A stretch of DNA of 6,486 bases from CAZTME01 sp964614795 (GTDB lineage Bacteria > Patescibacteriota > Microgenomatia > UBA1400 > PJMF01). Location: positions 1 through 6,486 of the forward strand of contig CAZTME010000067.1 in the NCBI GenBank assembly GCA_964614795.1, in the 5' to 3' direction. Below, piece after piece: positions 1-5,727 of this stretch. The notes under the pieces were generated by a model. That model had not been told where the DNA came from. It saw only the letters and a program-made list of their open reading frames with translations, and did not search any database. Every line of letters starts with the position of its first letter. Positions within the stretch are counted from its first letter, which is position 1. A program made the position numbers and the translations under genes.

Positions 1-1022
1 AACACCTTCCTCCCATTCGTCGTGGCAATCGCCACCAAATCATCCATATCGTAATAATGACAAGACTCAAGCAAAAAGCGCAATTCAGTCCACATGTCAC
101 CATCACTAAATGGCTTATAAACATCCGCGATATTATCTGTGCCTAATGCCACTGTAATCTTTTTTGCCCTTAACTCTTCTACTGGCGCAATACTATTATG
201 AGTGGGTGCAAATTCTTCGGTACGCACACTATCAATCCATGCGGTTGGACAAGTGATTAGGGATAATTTAGCTTTTTTCATTTTATCGTAGAGAGCGTTT
301 CGATATTTTTTTTCATGAGCGGAGATTGATACACCATGAATGGCTGTGACTTTATCTTGCATTTTATGTTCAATAGATTTTTGAACCAAAAGCTCCGTTT
401 CTTTTTCAGTTGCAGTGTTTAACTGATCTACATGAACATGAACCCGCTTGTTTAAAGATTTTCCCATCGATAAAACTATATCCAGATGTTCTTCTTCACG
501 ACCTTTATCTTTAGCGGGTAATGCGCCAATAATATCAACAAATTGGACTGCCTCTTTAAACCAATATTGCGCATCTGGATTCAATACTCCTTTAAGGGCC
601 TGATTGATAAAAATTAATTGAACATCTTTTCCAAATGTTTGTCTTAATTTTGTTGCCGCTTTGATTACCTTATCACCTACAATCTCATCTACGTCTATAA
701 AACTACCAACAACACTCACTCCTTGATTTATTTGTTGTTCGGTGGCAAAAGCCATCCGATCATAAAAATTTATGATTGAAGATCTGCGCTTCACATCATC
801 AACAATTAACCATTTTTCAGTTAAATGAGCCATTCCCAGATGTAGAGTCTCTGGCAATATTGTGTAAGCTCTGTCCAGATGAGCATGTGCATTGACCCAA
901 CCACCATTTTTTTTAATTTGAGATAAGATGATTGATCGAAGATCCCATAATTTCTCTTTTGGAGACGAAAGCTCATTTTTCTTTTTAATTGATTTGTCGA
1001 TTTTTTTTAATTTATTAGTCAT
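1..1022 (-). CDS. Amidohydrolase-superfamily metal-dependent hydrolase, cytosine-deaminase-like (3' end outside window)
   Basis: Open for 340 codons from an ATG at 1022 and runs off the left edge, so the C-terminus is missing. The superfamily metal-site signature is present in order: HAHLD (His46, His48) after the first strand, HVHVDQ (His197), a third histidine in AIHG (His229), and LGTDN (Asp296). Spacing and the HxHLD form resemble the cytosine deaminase/AtzC-like branch, which hydrolyses ring amino groups or amides of nitrogen heterocycles. The substrate cannot be read from the sequence. Where E. coli CodA has the catalytic HCDE, this protein has HVDQ, so the general acid/base Glu is Gln (Gln200). 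Residues 1-40 are lysine-rich with no signal peptide, so it is probably cytoplasmic. An in-frame TGA lies six codons upstream of the ATG, so this is the first possible ATG. No good Shine-Dalgarno is visible. It lies 77 bases behind argG on the same strand and is probably co-transcribed. Confidence 0.88.
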   Translation of the reverse strand, partial: MTNKLKKIDKSIKKKNELSSPKEKLWDLRSIILSQIKKNGGWVNAHAHLDRAYTILPETLHLGMAHLTEKWLIVDDVKRRSSIINFYDRMAFATEQQINQGVSVVGSFIDVDEIVGDKVIKAATKLRQTFGKDVQLIFINQALKGVLNPDAQYWFKEAVQFVDIIGALPAKDKGREEEHLDIVLSMGKSLNKRVHVHVDQLNTATEKETELLVQKSIEHKMQDKVTAIHGVSISAHEKKYRNALYDKMKKAKLSLITCPTAWIDSVRTEEFAPTHNSIAPVEELRAKKITVALGTDNIADVYKPFSDGDMWTELRFLLESCHYYDMDDLVAIATTNGRKV

Positions 1023-1045
1023 AATTTTTTTAGTAATTCATCCAA

Positions 1046-1082
1046 GAAATGGTGTGGCGGAATGATCACACCACACCATTTC
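1046..1082 (-). promoter_or_regulatory. 12-bp hairpin between argG and the amidohydrolase gene
   Basis: Perfect inverted repeat: 1046-1057 (GAAATGGTGTGG) pairs with 1071-1082, with a 13-base loop. It fills the gap between the argG stop (1100-1102) and the next start (1022). On the minus strand no T-run follows it, so it is not a standard intrinsic terminator. An RNA-stabilising or partial-termination structure at an operon joint is the likeliest role, which is inference. Confidence 0.55.
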
Positions 1083-1099
1083 AGGGAGATACTTTCTTA

Positions 1100-2722
1100 C
1101 TATTTTTTCCTCACTACTAAACGTTTCTCCAATTTATCCACCAACCGCTGGGCTGTCACAAAATCTGTCACTAGCGTCACCTCATTTTTCACCGCCCAAT
1201 CTCTAATCACTTCTTCATCTTTCGCACTTTGCGCAGTTTGCTTTTCGTAAGGCACATCAATAATCAAGTCCAACAAATTTTGGCGAAGTACATCTTCCAA
1301 AGAAGGATGCTCATCTTTATACATCTTGTGAAGCATCACGGACTTGATCTTATTTTTCTTCAAGAATTTGTGTGTGTTTTCCGTGGCAAAAAGGTGAAAA
1401 TCCAGCTCGGTTAAACGCTTAACCAGTGGCAAAAACTTCTTTTTATTATGCTCCTCACCAATGGTAATAAGTGCGAACCGTTCCTTGTGTTGTGCCAGAC
1501 GCATCTGCAAGGTGTAAATTTCTATAAAACCGGGTGATGCATTTTGGTTGAAAGCTGAAGACTTCATAAAAGTGGCCAACTTCTCATCAAACAACGTATT
1601 GGCCGTATCCACCGCTACTACTTCGGCTACACCCTTAAAAAGCTTAACCGTTACCTCACCTGTCACCTTTTCTATAAATGCATTCAAATCGGTCATTAAT
1701 GGCTCGTACCATAAAGCTCCGTAACATAAATAAGCCCATTTGGTATCCACCTGCGCTTTGAACTGGTTTTCTTCCCGCGTAGAAACATACTTTTCCAAAT
1801 TAAAGTGCGCATTGATGATAATTTCGGCGGCCGGCGCTTCGTATAAACCGCGCACTTTCAAGCCAACCAATCTATCTTCAATGTGATGAGAAATCCCCAC
1901 CGCATGTTTGGCACCAATTTTATTGAGCTGAAGAATGATGTCCACCAAATTGAGGTCTTTGCCATCCAAAGCGACTGGTAAACCCTTTACAAATTTTAGC
2001 TTGATGTATTGTGGTTTATCTAAAGCTTTTTCTGGTGTGCGGCAAACTTGGAGTATTTTTTCCAGTGGCGGAATTGATGCTGAGTTTTCAATTTCTCCGC
2101 TTTCTCCGGTTACACCCCACATGTTGTCATCCCAAGAATATGGACTATCTGTTGTTTGCTTGACGGGAATACCTTTTTCTTTTGCATAGGCTAGTTCTTC
2201 GTCTCTGCCCAGTGACCACTCCCGCACCGGAGCAATAATTTTCATTTCTGGCGCGAGCGTTAAAATTGAGCCTTCAATACGCACCTGATCATTACCCTTC
2301 CCCGTCGAGCCGTGCGCGATCGTATCTGCTCCCTCCGCTCGCGCCACATCTACCGCCATCTTGGCCAGTAGCGGTCGTCCCATCGGGGTACTCAAATAGT
2401 AGCGACCCTGATAATGCCCATTGGCTTTAATACCTCTGGCCAAATAATGGTAAGCAAACTCACTTTTTGCATCCACCACCAACGCCTTAATGGCACCCAA
2501 CTTGAGCGCTTTTTTGCGAATTGCTTCCAAATCATCCGCCTGCTGACCAATATCTATTGTTAAGGCAATCACTTCCGCTTCATATTCATCTTGGATCCAC
2601 TTAAGCATGACGCTGGTATCCAACCCCCCCGAATACAACAACACCACTTTTTTCACCTCCCCTTTGCGTCCTTCATATGAGGAAACCTTTTGATATGGAA
2701 TGGGTTCAAGTGCCGCGTTCAT
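1100..2722 (-). CDS. argG: Argininosuccinate synthase fused to a C-terminal MGS-like domain
   Basis: Joins citrulline and aspartate with ATP to give argininosuccinate, the next-to-last step of arginine synthesis, in the cytoplasm. Residues about 24-410 form a full ArgG: PP-loop SGGLDTSV (31-38), STPMGRPLLAK (111-121), AHGSTGKGNDQVR (136-148), DSPYSWDDNMWG (192-203), EIENSAS, and a normal ending SPGFIEIYTLQMRLAQHKE (396-414). Ordinary ArgG proteins are about 400-450 residues and stop near here. This one continues as an MGS-like fold (415-540), collinear with the C-terminal allosteric domain of CarB. FATENT (445-450) matches CarB DATHGT, so the two phosphate-contacting threonines align with Thr447 and Thr450. 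LHKM (464-467) matches VNKV, giving Lys466. The later NTT loop is replaced by DVP (489-491). The ATG at 2722 follows AAAGGAG (2727-2733). Tandem TAG TAA stops end the frame. No argH is in the window. The synthase call is very secure and the MGS call strong. Confidence 0.96.
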   Translation of the reverse strand: MNAALEPIPYQKVSSYEGRKGEVKKVVLLYSGGLDTSVMLKWIQDEYEAEVIALTIDIGQQADDLEAIRKKALKLGAIKALVVDAKSEFAYHYLARGIKANGHYQGRYYLSTPMGRPLLAKMAVDVARAEGADTIAHGSTGKGNDQVRIEGSILTLAPEMKIIAPVREWSLGRDEELAYAKEKGIPVKQTTDSPYSWDDNMWGVTGESGEIENSASIPPLEKILQVCRTPEKALDKPQYIKLKFVKGLPVALDGKDLNLVDIILQLNKIGAKHAVGISHHIEDRLVGLKVRGLYEAPAAEIIINAHFNLEKYVSTREENQFKAQVDTKWAYLCYGALWYEPLMTDLNAFIEKVTGEVTVKLFKGVAEVVAVDTANTLFDEKLATFMKSSAFNQNASPGFIEIYTLQMRLAQHKERFALITIGEEHNKKKFLPLVKRLTELDFHLFATENTHKFLKKNKIKSVMLHKMYKDEHPSLEDVLRQNLLDLIIDVPYEKQTAQSAKDEEVIRDWAVKNEVTLVTDFVTAQRLVDKLEKRLVVRKK

Positions 2723-2875
2723 AGCGCTCCTTTGTTAATAAGTTGTACGGGATATTGGCGAAAGAATAGAACAATGTTCTGCTGAAGAACTTTGGACAAC
2801 AACAACACAATGTCGACAACGTAGGCATCTCCTGAGTGATATCGAGCGAGTGCAAACAAATGAAAATACATGATG

Positions 2876-2904
2876 ATTTAAAATCTTTTTTAAGAAGTCC
2901 ACAA
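2876..2904 (-). promoter_or_regulatory. argG: Possible second, weak argG promoter
   Basis: On the minus strand, TTGTGG (2899-2904) and TTAAAT (2876-2881) are separated by 17 bases, with 3/6 and 4/6 matches to the sigma-70 consensus. It lies about 150 bases upstream of the argG start and downstream of the leader structures, so it could give a shorter transcript that bypasses them. AT-rich chance matches of this quality are common. Confidence 0.22.
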
Positions 2905-2931
2905 CCGATCATTTTCAACTTTGACGAAATT

Positions 2932-3008
2932 GCAGGCACATAGCGGACATTACGAAAGGTCGTGCGATGCTGTTTTTGCACGACCGAAAGTTGGCCGCGA
3001 GTGCCTGC
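2932..3008 (-). ncRNA. Structured RNA element in the argG leader
   Basis: A 77-base imperfect palindrome with three stacked helices. The outer stem is 2932-2939/3001-3008 (GCAGGCAC, 8 bp), the middle stem 2943-2946/2995-2998 (GCGG, 4 bp), and the inner stem 2958-2965/2978-2985 (GGTCGTGC, 8 bp) with a 12-base loop. The helices are separated by a 3x2 and a purine-rich 11x9 internal loop. Large asymmetric internal loops between strong GC helices are typical of folded RNA rather than of a protein-binding operator. A further pairing, AAATTGC (2927-2933) with 3037-3043, could compete with the outer stem. It lies on the path of the leader transcript, 210 bases before argG. It matches no riboswitch class I know. 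The strand is inferred from argG; the palindrome would fold on either strand. Confidence 0.5.
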
Positions 3009-3047
3009 GGTTTGATCAAATAGATGAGGAATGAAAGCAATTTTTTT

Positions 3048-3168
3048 CAAAAAAAATGCCTCCCAGAGGAGGCGTTGAGTGTTTTGACTGGCAACAATTG
3101 CCTTGAGTCTCCAATCTTGGAGAAAAAATTGAGTGCTGGCACAAAAAAATCTAGCGGTAGACACTAGG
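3048..3168 (-). ncRNA. Candidate small RNA or attenuated leader RNA upstream of argG
   Basis: Bounded by a promoter-like sequence (-10 at 3175-3180) and an intrinsic terminator (3049-3073), giving an RNA of about 120 bases. It would fold into four consecutive hairpins. In transcript order these are 3162-3167/3151-3156 (6 bp with one G-U, followed by seven Us), 3118-3123/3108-3113 (TCTCCA, 4-base loop), 3098-3102/3090-3094 (GGCAA, 3-base loop), and the terminator stem. No convincing leader peptide with a run of Arg codons was seen, so classical ribosome-mediated attenuation is not supported. It may be an independent sRNA, or the 5' part of an argG leader whose readthrough is controlled. Confidence 0.45.
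3049..3073 (-). terminator. Intrinsic terminator upstream of argG
   Basis: Stem GCCTCC (3068-3073 on the minus strand) with GGAGGC (3058-3063) and a 4-base loop, followed on the minus strand by A and eight Ts. It is about 330 bases before the argG start and faces the same way as argG, so it either ends a separate small RNA or acts as an attenuator. Confidence 0.75.
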
Positions 3169-3174
3169 AATCAA

Positions 3175-3203
3175 AGTATACTCACCATTTAAATACTGCG
3201 CAA
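3175..3203 (-). promoter_or_regulatory. Sigma-70-type promoter for the argG leader
   Basis: On the minus strand, TTGCGC (3198-3203) and TATACT (3175-3180) are spaced by exactly 17 bases. The -10 matches 5/6 and the -35 matches 3/6. Expected transcription start is near 3168, directly before the first hairpin of the leader. No other gene start on this strand lies between it and argG. Confidence 0.55.
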
Positions 3204-3355
3204 GCGGATCTTTTTGGCCTACTTTTTTACCTTTATCCCTTCCTTACTACTTCTGTAGTTTTCTTTTTTAAACTAAATGCCAACTATGTCATTCCTACGC
3301 TTTATGTCAGAGTCGCAATGTATCTTTCTGAAAAACCCTATTAGACACACCTTTT
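3204..3355. other. Gene-free spacer between the divergent blocks
   Basis: AT-rich sequence with pyrimidine runs on the plus strand around 3210-3270. The short frames here have no ribosome-binding site or recognisable protein character, and no strong hairpin was seen. It separates the leftward argG leader promoter from the rightward toxin-antitoxin operon. Confidence 0.6.
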
Positions 3356-3386
3356 TTGGAACTATTGCTGAGAGCATACATATAAA
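3356..3386 (+). promoter_or_regulatory. Possible promoter of the toxin-antitoxin operon
   Basis: TTGGAA (3356-3361, 4/6) and TATAAA (3381-3386) with a longer than usual 19-base spacer, ending 21 bases before the toxin ATG. Placement is right but the spacing is poor. BrnT/BrnA operons are usually repressed by their own antitoxin, but no clear palindromic operator is visible here. Confidence 0.25.
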
Positions 3387-3407
3387 AGTATTGCTATTGA
3401 TACATAT

Positions 3408-3710
3408 ATGTTTTACAATCTGTTTAGAACCGCATCGTTTGAGTGGGATGAAGAGAAAAATCGTCGCAATCTCGAAAAACATGGTATTAGTTTTGAAGAT
3501 GCACAGCGTGCGTTTCTTGATCCAAAGGCTCTGATCTTTGAGGATTTAACACACAGCTCAAATGAGGCACGATACTTTTGCTATGGTGAAATTGACGGGG
3601 TCGTGGCAACAGTGCGATTCACTTATCGCGGAGACAAATTAAGAATTTTTGGCGCCGGTTACTGGCGAAAAGGAAAGAAGCTATATGAAGAAAAAAATTG
3701 TTTATACTGA
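3408..3710 (+). CDS. brnT: BrnT-family (DUF497) toxin of a type II toxin-antitoxin pair
   Basis: A 100-residue protein with the hallmark FEWDEEKNRRNLEKHGISFE (residues 11-30) of BrnT, followed by DAQRAFLDP, the central strand VRFTYRG (69-75) and the typical end RIFGAGYWRKGKKLYEE (79-95). BrnT of Brucella is a ribonuclease-fold toxin that blocks translation and is neutralised by BrnA. The same role is inferred here. Length equals the family's usual 90-100 residues and all recognisable blocks are intact, so the toxin is probably functional. The ATG at 3408 has no clear Shine-Dalgarno, which may keep toxin synthesis low. Another ATG is not available before the conserved FEWD motif. The gene ends with TGA inside the antitoxin gene, overlapping it by 26 bases, the usual sign of translational coupling in this family. 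Confidence 0.93.
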   Translation: MFYNLFRTASFEWDEEKNRRNLEKHGISFEDAQRAFLDPKALIFEDLTHSSNEARYFCYGEIDGVVATVRFTYRGDKLRIFGAGYWRKGKKLYEEKNCLY

Positions 3711-3927
3711 TGAACCAATGAAAGTTGGTAAACAGTTGCCAAGAAGTTTCCTCCCTCCCCCCGAGGACTTGGTCCTGTATTACCCTTCCCAAAAAATTAC
3801 TCTTGCTCTCTCAACCAGCACCCTCGCCTTTTTCAAGGCTCAAGCCCGCAAGCACCGCGTGCCTTACCAAAAAATGATCAGAAATTTGCTGGATCATTAT
3901 GCCAGGCATGCTGGTCAATTGAAGTAG
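3685..3927 (+). CDS. brnA: CopG/BrnA-type antitoxin
   Basis: An 80-residue protein starting at ATG 3685 behind AGGAAAG (3671-3677). A longer reading from 3649 is possible but would lie wholly in the toxin gene without a ribosome site. The N-terminus MKKKIVYTDEPMKVGK and FLPPPEDLV (22-30) are characteristic of the CopG antitoxins that accompany BrnT. Residues 37-75 form the ribbon-helix-helix DNA-binding unit: strand KITLALS, helix TSTLAFFKAQARKH, and helix PYQKMIRNLLDHYA. It should bind and inactivate the toxin and repress the operon as a dimer. Its order after the toxin is the normal brnT-brnA order. No convincing intrinsic terminator follows; the only hairpin soon after it (3988-4003) is AT-only. 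Confidence 0.9.
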   Translation: MKKKIVYTDEPMKVGKQLPRSFLPPPEDLVLYYPSQKITLALSTSTLAFFKAQARKHRVPYQKMIRNLLDHYARHAGQLK

Positions 3928-4072
3928 TTAATTAATGCACTCCTGCCAAATTCATCAGTGATCGAAAAATTAATTGATCATTGCTTCATAAAAGTCAAAA
4001 CTTTTTGCATAGTCGACTTTACAAACGTTGATACATGACTTTATTTCAGCACGCACATAAAATACTGTGCAT

Positions 4073-4268
4073 ATGGAAATAAAACGTGAATTGTCTGCTA
4101 CCTTGACTGCTCCGTATTACGTTCGCATGAATCTGGCTCAATAGAGATGCAAAGTACTTGGAAGAAGACTTGTTCCCGTTGATTGAATCACGGACCCTCT
4201 TAGATGGTTTTCTTGGTTCATATCGAGAATACATCACTGAATATTTACCCATGGTGGTGCAAAAATGA
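4073..4268 (+). pseudogene. Frameshifted remnant of a small unidentified protein gene
   Basis: Two protein-like pieces lie in different frames. The first, ATG 4073 to TAG 4142-4144, reads MEIKRELSATLTAPYYVR and then stops. The second, in the +1 frame from 4131 to TGA 4266-4268, reads on through DAKYLEEDLFPLIESR and DGFLGSYREYITEYLP. The second piece has no ATG start, and the switch near 4128-4142 fits a single small insertion or deletion in a gene of about 62-66 codons. Both pieces have normal protein composition, unlike the surrounding spacer. I do not recognise the family. Lying just behind a toxin-antitoxin pair, it could be a relic of another small module. Alternatively the second piece could be a real short gene starting at TTG 4158. 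Confidence 0.45.
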
Positions 4269-4314
4269 TCAACCGGTGGTCTTTGGTTAGTGAAGCGGAA
4301 TTAATTACCCCAAC

Positions 4315-4340
4315 AAAAAACCCACGCTTGCGGTGGGTTT
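4315..4340. terminator. Hairpin terminator between the remnant and the transglycosylase gene
   Basis: Perfect 8-bp stem: AAACCCAC (4318-4325) pairs with 4333-4340, around a 7-base loop. On the minus strand six Ts follow directly, making a strong leftward terminator. On the plus strand the tail is only TTTGATGCTTT, so rightward termination would be weaker. Since the genes on both sides read rightward, a two-way role is likely. Confidence 0.65.
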
Positions 4341-4369
4341 GATGCTTTGACTTGCCCACTATTTACGTC

Positions 4370-4399
4370 TTGACCTATTTCCATATAGGTTGTTACACT
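4370..4399 (+). promoter_or_regulatory. Promoter of the transglycosylase operon, possibly giving a leaderless mRNA
   Basis: TTGACC (4370-4375, 5/6) and TACACT (4394-4399, 4/6) with an 18-base spacer. The expected start of transcription is about 4406-4408, which coincides with the ATG at 4408. No Shine-Dalgarno precedes that ATG, so a leaderless or nearly leaderless transcript is possible. Confidence 0.42.
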
Positions 4400-4407
4400 T
4401 CCCCTCA

Positions 4408-5727
4408 ATGCCCAAACTTCTCGAAAAATCGACTGTTGTTAGTGATCAATTATCAATTGATATATCGATCAATCAGACGGGTTGGTATCTAATCGGTATC
4501 ACAGCGAAAGTGAAGGATGAGAAGCAACGGATGGGAGCTAATACTGATGATGAAGAACTGACAATTCAACTAAACAATCTCACTTTTCCTAAACCAAAAA
4601 CAGCCAATGACCTGAAAAATGCACCTGCCTCATTCAATGGTGGCTCTCAACATGATGTTGAAAAATCCATACAAATCATCGTGGCTCTAGAAGCAGGCGA
4701 CCATGTTTTAACATTAACGCCACAGCATGGGGCAATGATTGAAGAAATTTGGTACGATCCCATTCAACTAACAAACAATCAGATTATTCTTTCTCCAAAA
4801 ATTCAGTCAGAGGATCGAGATAGCCAACCCTGGATTTCCTATGCGCTGGTAGATAGCAGATTTTCTCAAGCCAAGATCACCGCCAAAGTCTGGTGGCGAT
4901 GGCGAGACGGGGATGATCTGCAGGTCAGAATAAATGGTATTGTCCAAGAGAATAAGAGCTCTAAAAAGCAGAAATATTGGATTTTCAGTGCAGGCTCCAT
5001 CTTTGACATTTTTGGTCGTAAGCAAACAGAAGAATTCGCTCTGACTTATCCCCCAGACACACCGGTCAATTACATAGAGCTCTGGGCAGATCGCAAACCG
5101 TACTTGGAGGAAGTTATCTTTTCTGGCCAGGGTTTGGAGAAGATGAATCAAATGCAACGTTCTATCAATAATCGATTGCATCAATACTCCTTAGGTTCAA
5201 AACGGGAGAATTTTAACAACCATGATCAGGAAATTCTCAGGGCAACTTTGTATTGGAATGACTATTTCTCCAAACAAGATTTTCCACCTCCCATCTTACT
5301 TGATCCCAACTTAATCAAGGCAATGATGTTTGTGGAAAGTAAAATGGGATATTTTCAAGCAGGTGCAGACAACTATCCTGCCTCACCTGATGTGATGCAA
5401 ATTGCCGATCCGAGAAATCCCGCTATTCATACGCTCAATTATGATGGGTGGATTGATCCAGGATCTGGTCAGCCAGCCAAAGAATACAGTTGGTCACCAA
5501 GTGGTCCAGTTATTTTGAATTACGAAGGTAGAGCCAATGGCAATACTGAATACGACAGCATCTATTGGGCGATACGCTGGCTCTATCATAAGGCAGAAAT
5601 AATTCATTCGAACGGCAAACGTTCTTGGCGCACATGGCCTGAGGCAGTATCCCGTTATAACGGTGGTGGTGACCCTGAATATCTCAACAAAGTGGAAACC
5701 ATCTATGAAAAAGGTGACTGGCGTTAA
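4408..5727 (+). CDS. Lytic-transglycosylase-like protein with two N-terminal beta-rich regions
   Basis: A 439-residue protein. Residues about 1-120 and 135-240 look like two beta-sandwich, carbohydrate-binding-like regions: GWYLIGITAKVK (25-36), AGDHVLTLTP (96-105), IEEIWYDPI, then ITAKVWWRWRDGDDLQVRING (157-177, broken here only by a turn) and NYIELWADRK (221-230). Residues about 272-439 resemble the SLT/lysozyme-like fold: LDPNLIKAMMFVESKMG with probable catalytic Glu310, PDVMQI (327-332) matching the GLMQI block, and AVSRYNGGGDPEYLNKV (413-429) matching the AYNAGPG block. Such enzymes cleave the glycan strands of peptidoglycan. No signal peptide or membrane segment is visible, which is odd for a wall enzyme. 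I chose ATG 4408; a TTG at 4390 would add six residues and still give no signal. It overlaps the next gene by 23 bases. Exact family of the beta-rich part is unknown. Confidence 0.82.
   Translation: MPKLLEKSTVVSDQLSIDISINQTGWYLIGITAKVKDEKQRMGANTDDEELTIQLNNLTFPKPKTANDLKNAPASFNGGSQHDVEKSIQIIVALEAGDHVLTLTPQHGAMIEEIWYDPIQLTNNQIILSPKIQSEDRDSQPWISYALVDSRFSQAKITAKVWWRWRDGDDLQVRINGIVQENKSSKKQKYWIFSAGSIFDIFGRKQTEEFALTYPPDTPVNYIELWADRKPYLEEVIFSGQGLEKMNQMQRSINNRLHQYSLGSKRENFNNHDQEILRATLYWNDYFSKQDFPPPILLDPNLIKAMMFVESKMGYFQAGADNYPASPDVMQIADPRNPAIHTLNYDGWIDPGSGQPAKEYSWSPSGPVILNYEGRANGNTEYDSIYWAIRWLYHKAEIIHSNGKRSWRTWPEAVSRYNGGGDPEYLNKVETIYEKGDWR
4443..4471. repeat. Imperfect 29-bp palindrome inside the start of the transglycosylase gene
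   Basis: TGATCAATTATCAA (4443-4456) and the reverse complement of 4457-4471 agree except for one substitution and one extra base, around the central ATCAATTGAT. It falls at codons 12-22 of the coding sequence. It could be an operator or an early mRNA hairpin, or simply reflect AT-rich codons for Ser, Asp, Gln and Ile. Confidence 0.35.

Noticed and set aside
2862..2878. ArgR (ARG box) operator in the argG leader
   Set aside because: Minus-strand CATGTATTTTCATTTG resembles only one half of the consensus, and AT-rich sequence gives such matches easily.
2932..3008. Integron attC-like site
   Set aside because: The arms lack the RYYYAAC and GTTRRRY ends, and there is no integrase or cassette nearby.
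2706..3164. 152-codon minus-strand open frame starting with GTG just before argG
   Set aside because: It runs straight through the intrinsic terminator and the 77-base structured element, is rich in Cys and Phe runs, has no ribosome site and resembles no protein family.
2723..3168. T-box or leader-peptide attenuator for arginine
   Set aside because: No T-box antiterminator sequence and no short frame with consecutive Arg codons were found before the terminator.
3273..3534. Open frames on both strands before and across the toxin start
   Set aside because: They overlap the clear BrnT gene in other frames, with no ribosome sites and no protein-like composition.
3985..4015. Intrinsic terminator after the antitoxin gene
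   Set aside because: The hairpin AAAAGT-CAAA-ACTTTT (3988-4003) is AT-only and weak, and no long T-run follows it.
4046..4252. 68-codon minus-strand frame opposite the remnant
   Set aside because: It is antisense to the more protein-like plus-strand pieces and matches nothing recognisable.
4390..4410. TTG at 4390 as the start of the transglycosylase-like gene
   Set aside because: It would overlap the likely promoter and adds only six residues without a signal peptide. ATG 4408 is simpler, though TTG cannot be excluded.
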